Source: CAKSQF01 sp964582375
GTDB taxonomy: Bacteria; Bacillota; Clostridia; Oscillospirales; CAG-272
DNA length: 45,734 nucleotides
NCBI GenBank assembly: GCA_964582375.1
Contig: CAZORL010000012.1
Span: 1 to 45,734, forward strand
Direction: 5' to 3'
The translations under genes and the position numbers were made by a program. How positions within the stretch are numbered: the first letter of the stretch is position 1; every line of letters starts with the position of its first letter. Under the pieces are notes generated by a model, which was not told the origin of the DNA, did no database searches, and worked only from the letters and a program-made list of their open reading frames with translations. This document shows, in pieces, positions 42,883 to 45,734 of the stretch.

Positions 42883-42911
42883 ATTATATCACAGAGAGCT
42901 GTTTTTGTCAA
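42883..42911 (-). promoter_or_regulatory. SigmaA promoter of the polysaccharide operon
   Basis: Minus strand TTGACA (42911-42906), 17 bases, TATAAT (42888-42883), an exact consensus. The leader is about 60 bases. Confidence 0.85.
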
Positions 42912-43020
42912 GTATTTGACAAAAAATATTTCATTTTTGTCAGAAAATGGCGGTCAAAAAAGTCAAATCGCTTCATTTTTGTGATCATGGTTTTGCCCCT
43001 TGGCGAAAGCTTTTTTCTTT

Positions 43021-43054
43021 GGGAATTGCGGCTGTTTTGCGGAGCAAAGCAGTG
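43021..43054. repeat. Dispersed repeat core with hairpin
   Basis: GAATTGCGGCTGTTTT here matches, inverted, the sequence at 26136-26152. It is joined to a 9-base hairpin, CTGTTTTGC against GCAAAGCAG (one G-T pair). It lies between the nucleotidyltransferase stop and the polysaccharide promoter. Confidence 0.5.
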
Positions 43055-43077
43055 GTCAGAAAAGTTATTATCGGACT

Positions 43078-43815
43078 TTACGACTTAGGCTGGCGATAAG
43101 TCTCCCTCACTTCTTTGTAGCTTTCGATATCCCCGATATCATAGCGTGCGCCCGGCATTTCCATTGCATATATCGGACGCCTTGTGCAGAGCCATGCGAC
43201 AAAGCTCCCCGGCGCGTCGGTCTTGCATCCGTCGCGAAGAGCGTCAAAGACGAGTGCGGCGTCCTCTTTTTTATAAAAGTAAAAGGGCGGGCAGACCCAG
43301 CTCGTTTTCGGGTTCGGCGATTTTTCGGTCATGCCGATCACCCTGTCATCGGCGTCAACATCGAGCACCCCGAAATGTTTAAGCTTCTCGCGTGATGGCT
43401 CGCTGTAGCGCATAACGCAGGAGGTTTTTTTGTCATTTATATACGAAACAAACCGCGAAAGGCTGAAATCGAGCAGATTATCTCCGCCGATGAATAGAAT
43501 GTCGTCATCTGTGCCGAGCTTTTCGACGGCAAGTGCGATGTCGCGAACCGCACCGAGTCTTGTCTCGTTAGATTCGGTCATATCGTCGATCAGCAGGACG
43601 GGGAGATCTTTTTCATCGATCCATGTTTTGAATATATCGGCGAATTTGTGATTTGAAACGATGACATATTCGTCGATCACGCCCGTGTCCGCAAGATCAT
43701 CGAGAAGGTGATCGAGGATGGTCTTGTTACCGACAGCGAGAAGGGGTTTGGGAAAATTTTCGGTCAGGGGATAGAGCCTTGTCGCATATCCCGCCGCAAG
43801 CACCACGCATTTCAT
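43078..43815 (-). CDS. Sugar-1-phosphate nucleotidyltransferase
   Basis: A 245-residue single-domain NTP transferase. The N-terminus MKCVVLAAGYATRLYPLTEN then FPKPLL is the nucleotide-binding signature of glucose-1-phosphate thymidylyl-/uridylyltransferases. FIGGDNLLDF supplies the metal-binding Asp of this fold. It joins a sugar 1-phosphate to a nucleotide; the base and sugar are not fixed by sequence. ATG 43815 is chosen, with GGAGG nine bases upstream, and it overlaps the stop of the kinase gene in ATGA. Kinase and transferase therefore form a likely two-step activation pathway. Confidence 0.9.
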   Translation of the reverse strand: MKCVVLAAGYATRLYPLTENFPKPLLAVGNKTILDHLLDDLADTGVIDEYVIVSNHKFADIFKTWIDEKDLPVLLIDDMTESNETRLGAVRDIALAVEKLGTDDDILFIGGDNLLDFSLSRFVSYINDKKTSCVMRYSEPSREKLKHFGVLDVDADDRVIGMTEKSPNPKTSWVCPPFYFYKKEDAALVFDALRDGCKTDAPGSFVAWLCTRRPIYAMEMPGARYDIGDIESYKEVRETYRQPKS

Positions 43816-45059
43816 CTCTTTTCGCCCTCCTTCGTGTCTTTCATGTGCGACATTGCGACGCCGTCCGCACTTTGGCAAATGTGCGCGCTGTATTTTTCGG
43901 CAAGATGCGGAAAGGCGGTGACGTATTTACACTCGACACTCTCGAGTATCTCATCTCGGCGTGCGGGGTCGATGATCGCCATACAGCATCCCTTGAATCC
44001 CGCACCCGAAAATCTGCCGCCGTAGATGCCGTCAGTCTCGGTCATTATTTCATAAAGCGCAGCAAGTTCGGGCGAACCTGTCTCCCAGTTCACGATCGAT
44101 GACCATCCGCTCTCGAAGGACAGCCTACCGAACGTCTCGATGTCACCGTGACGGAACGCCTCGGCTGCCGCCTCAACACGTGCAAATTCGCTATACCAAT
44201 GCTCGGCGCGCTTGGCAAAATTAACCGGGAGTGCGTCTTTGTATTCGAGATAAGTCTTGTAAGGGATCTCGCGCAGATTTGTTTCCTCGAATTTTCCGTA
44301 GGGGATGCCGGCAAACGCTTTCAGCGCATAGGCAGCCGATCTGCACTCATCGACGCGCATATTAAATTTACTGCCGGCAAGTGTCCTCTCGATTCCCGAG
44401 AAAAAGACGGCGATCTCGAAGGGCTTCATCGACGGTGCCTCGGGGATGGTCTCGTAACTGTCGTCAAGAAGATCCATGTAAAGCAGATGCCCCGCCTTTG
44501 CATAGACCTCGCAGCTCTGATCGAGCTTGCCGCTGGCAACACCAACATAGCTGTTTTCGGTCTCTTTTGATATTGCGATAAGCTCGGCAGGAGCGAGCGT
44601 GATCTCGTTTGCCGCACACAATGCCTCAAGAAAGGCAATAACGACAGACGCCGATGACGAAAGTCCGCCTATCGGAAGCTCGCCGTCAATTAGGATCGAA
44701 AGTCCGCACGAAAGACGGTATTTGCCCGAAAGTATAAGCGTCGCACCGCGAAGATAGTCCGCCCAATCGCCGACCTTCCTTGCGGGAATCTCGGACAGCG
44801 ACCACTCTGCCGCCGCATTAAACTGTAGCGAGCGAGCGTGAAACTGTCCCGACGTGTTAGGCGTGTATGCAATATGTATTCCCTTATCTATGGCAAAGCC
44901 TGTTATTTTGCCGAGCTGATGGTCGCTGTGAGCACCGAGCGGACAGATACGATATGGTGCGAACTCCTCTCCGATCGGCATAATACCGTATATCTCACGA
45001 AAGCGAGTAAAAAGTTCTTCTTTGTCATAGCAAACGGGCGAAGTATTATACTTTTTCAT
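43812..45059 (-). CDS. GHMP sugar kinase, galacturonokinase-like member of the galactokinase family
   Basis: A 415-residue kinase. The first signature PYRICPLGAHSDHQLG (35-50) keeps the catalytic Arg37 but has Ala43 where galactokinase has the sugar-binding Glu of GEHTDY. This RICPLGAH-x-DHQ form is that of plant galacturonic acid 1-kinase. The ATP loop is PIGGLSSSASV (129-139), the catalytic Asp is 180 (GKLDQS), and motif 3 is FSGAGFKGCC; FAKRAEHWYSE also recalls the plant enzyme. Product would be a uronate or galactose 1-phosphate. ATG 45059 is preferred: ATG 45080 would lie at the 5' end of the transcript. The next gene is the nucleotidyltransferase. Confidence 0.88.
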   Translation of the reverse strand: MKKYNTSPVCYDKEELFTRFREIYGIMPIGEEFAPYRICPLGAHSDHQLGKITGFAIDKGIHIAYTPNTSGQFHARSLQFNAAAEWSLSEIPARKVGDWADYLRGATLILSGKYRLSCGLSILIDGELPIGGLSSSASVVIAFLEALCAANEITLAPAELIAISKETENSYVGVASGKLDQSCEVYAKAGHLLYMDLLDDSYETIPEAPSMKPFEIAVFFSGIERTLAGSKFNMRVDECRSAAYALKAFAGIPYGKFEETNLREIPYKTYLEYKDALPVNFAKRAEHWYSEFARVEAAAEAFRHGDIETFGRLSFESGWSSIVNWETGSPELAALYEIMTETDGIYGGRFSGAGFKGCCMAIIDPARRDEILESVECKYVTAFPHLAEKYSAHICQSADGVAMSHMKDTKEGEKR

Positions 45060-45090
45060 GCTTTTCTCCGTTTTTCTCATTTTATCCTAC

Positions 45091-45119
45091 ATTATACACC
45101 AAAGTGACACGTGTGTCAA
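45091..45119 (-). promoter_or_regulatory. Consensus promoter with palindrome on the -35
   Basis: Minus strand TTGACA (45119-45114), 17 bases, TATAAT (45096-45091). The inverted repeat TGACAC-N2-GTGTCA (45105-45118) covers the -35 and enters the spacer, a good repressor site. Confidence 0.8.
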
Positions 45120-45121
45120 GC

Positions 45122-45346
45122 GTTTCCGGCAAATTGGCAAAATTAGGCAAACGCTCTGCCGATCTTGATAACCACTGCCGATCGCCTGACCCTTTTCGTC
45201 AGCACGGGTGAGGAGGATGGAGCCGCCGGTGATGACGATGCCCTCGGACTGCGCGCTTGTGCCGCCGATGACACGATCGGCATGATCGGGATGATCGTCA
45301 TGATCATGCAGAGTGCGAGAATGGTTGACAATAGTCGCTTTTTCAT
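45122..45346 (-). pseudogene. Decayed secreted protein gene
   Basis: ATG 45346, after AAAGGAAGAA, starts a typical signal peptide (MKKRLLSTILALCMIMTIIP, cleavage near SSAA, residue 28). The frame then gives unnatural Ser/Pro/Arg sequence and stops at 45143. A neighbouring frame over the same bases reads like real surface-protein sequence (SEGIVITGGSILLTRADEKG then QAIGSG), a pattern known from repetitive secreted proteins. A frameshift or deletion has joined a signal peptide to a short fragment. The rest of the gene is gone. Its promoter is still present. Confidence 0.6.
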
Positions 45347-45402
45347 GGTATTCTTCCTTTTTATTCTGTATTGCATTGTATATCCTGTAATGTACTGATT
45401 TC

Positions 45403-45431
45403 ATTTTACCATATCATGGCTTGTTTGTCGA
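45403..45431 (-). promoter_or_regulatory. Promoter of the decayed gene
   Basis: Minus strand TCGACA (45431-45426), 17 bases, TAAAAT (45408-45403). Confidence 0.6.
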
Positions 45432-45468
45432 TAGATTCTTGTTAAAAATTCCAATATTTTTACATAAG

Positions 45469-45505
45469 AATTCTCCCCACAGCAAATCTGCCGTGGGGAG
45501 GAATT
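45469..45505. repeat. Stem-loop
   Basis: CTCCCCAC (45473-45480) pairs with GTGGGGAG (45493-45500), and AATT/AATT extends the stem past a one-base bulge. No T-run follows on either strand, so the role is unclear. Confidence 0.55.
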
Positions 45506-45609
45506 AAGATGGATGCAAAAAACAATTTGCCGTTTTGACATCAAATAAAGCGAGTCACACACTATTTTGTGTAGCGAAACCCCATGTCATTTTTCATGCA
45601 CTATCAGGT

Positions 45610-45642
45610 AAAAAAGCACTTGCTTTTGCAAGTGCCTTTTTT
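45610..45642 (+). terminator. Orphan intrinsic terminator
   Basis: GCACTTGC (45616-45623) pairs with GCAAGTGC (45628-45635) over a TTTT loop, followed by six Ts and preceded by six As. It is textbook-like, but no plus-strand gene precedes it in the window. Confidence 0.8.
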
Positions 45643-45708
45643 GTGAGTAATCTAAAATCTTGATACAATTATAATAGGGGCAAATTTTAGAACTATGGGT
45701 GCATTTTT

Positions 45709-45734
45709 ATGAAAAACTTTGCCATCAATTTCAT
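45709..45734 (+). CDS. Possible start of a gene running off the right edge
   Basis: ATG 45709 opens MKNFAINF and continues past the window. A TATAAT at 45670-45675 lies upstream without a good -35, and the ribosome site is weak. Only eight codons are visible, so this is a suggestion. Confidence 0.25.

Larger units (their letters stand above)
45347..45708. other. 362-base region without a convincing gene
   Basis: It holds the promoter at 45403-45431, a stem-loop at 45469-45505, an orphan terminator at 45610-45642 and a TATAAT at 45670-45675. I see no protein-coding frame of note. Confidence 0.5.

Noticed and set aside
45641..45675. A complete promoter for the gene starting at 45709
   Set aside because: TATAAT is present, but the nearest -35-like sequence (TTGTGA) is 23 bases away and overlaps the terminator T-run, so only the -10 is noted.

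Overview
The window looks like a chromosomal segment of a Gram-positive Clostridia-type bacterium (Bacillota), probably a spore-forming gut anaerobe of the Oscillospirales/Christensenellales kind. The grounds are strong GGAGG-type ribosome binding sites, consensus TTGACA-N17-TATAAT promoters, a PdaA-type spore-cortex deacetylase, GHKL/LytTR regulation, a DUF4186 protein, and secreted proteins with Thr/Pro linkers and sortase-like tails. No rRNA, tRNA, CRISPR array or transposase was seen. Exact taxonomy is an inference.

Layout. 1-476: start of a secreted Thr/Pro-rich protein (minus). 670-14760: a near mirror-image block. An AraC regulator (minus) diverges from ABC exporter A - DUF1854 protein - ABC exporter B (plus), followed by a PfkB sugar kinase. 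Facing it is a second set on the minus strand (A' - DUF1854' - B' - conserved nuclease-like protein), whose promoter diverges from an XRE/TPR regulator (plus). All four exporters carry an unusual N-terminal domain plus a zinc ribbon. 14845-16277: two coupled CE4 deacetylases. 16620-17246: a small zinc-ribbon membrane protein. 17339-21734: an operon of an XRE-ADP-ribosylglycohydrolase fusion and a huge secreted ADP-ribosylglycohydrolase. 21883-25972: an ABC half-transporter pair and a DUF4186 protein. 26232-28982: an operon of TIM-barrel isomerase, LytTR response regulator, cupin and a sensor-less GHKL kinase.

29158-42814 is a Wzx/Wzy-type extracellular polysaccharide operon (minus). It holds a nucleotidyltransferase-fold protein, a membrane nucleotide-sugar 4,6-dehydratase, three glycosyltransferases, a D-glucuronyl C5-epimerase family protein, Wzy polymerase, UDP-GlcNAc 2-epimerase, pyruvyl transferase, Wzx flippase and UDP-glucose dehydrogenase, and it ends at a strong hairpin. 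Upstream, 43078-45059 encodes a sugar-1-phosphate nucleotidyltransferase and a GHMP kinase whose active-site signature resembles plant galacturonokinase, under a consensus promoter with a palindrome on the -35. The right end has a decayed secreted-protein gene, an orphan terminator and the possible start of a plus-strand gene.

How it works together (inference): the left half is export and regulation (six ABC half-transporters, each group next to a transcription regulator or other partner), and the right half makes an acidic polysaccharide containing uronic acid, probably C5-epimerised and pyruvylated. The features most worth following up are the duplicated DUF1854/ABC system with its phased operator array, the XRE-ADP-ribosylglycohydrolase fusion, and the uronic-acid pair of C5-epimerase and galacturonokinase-like kinase.
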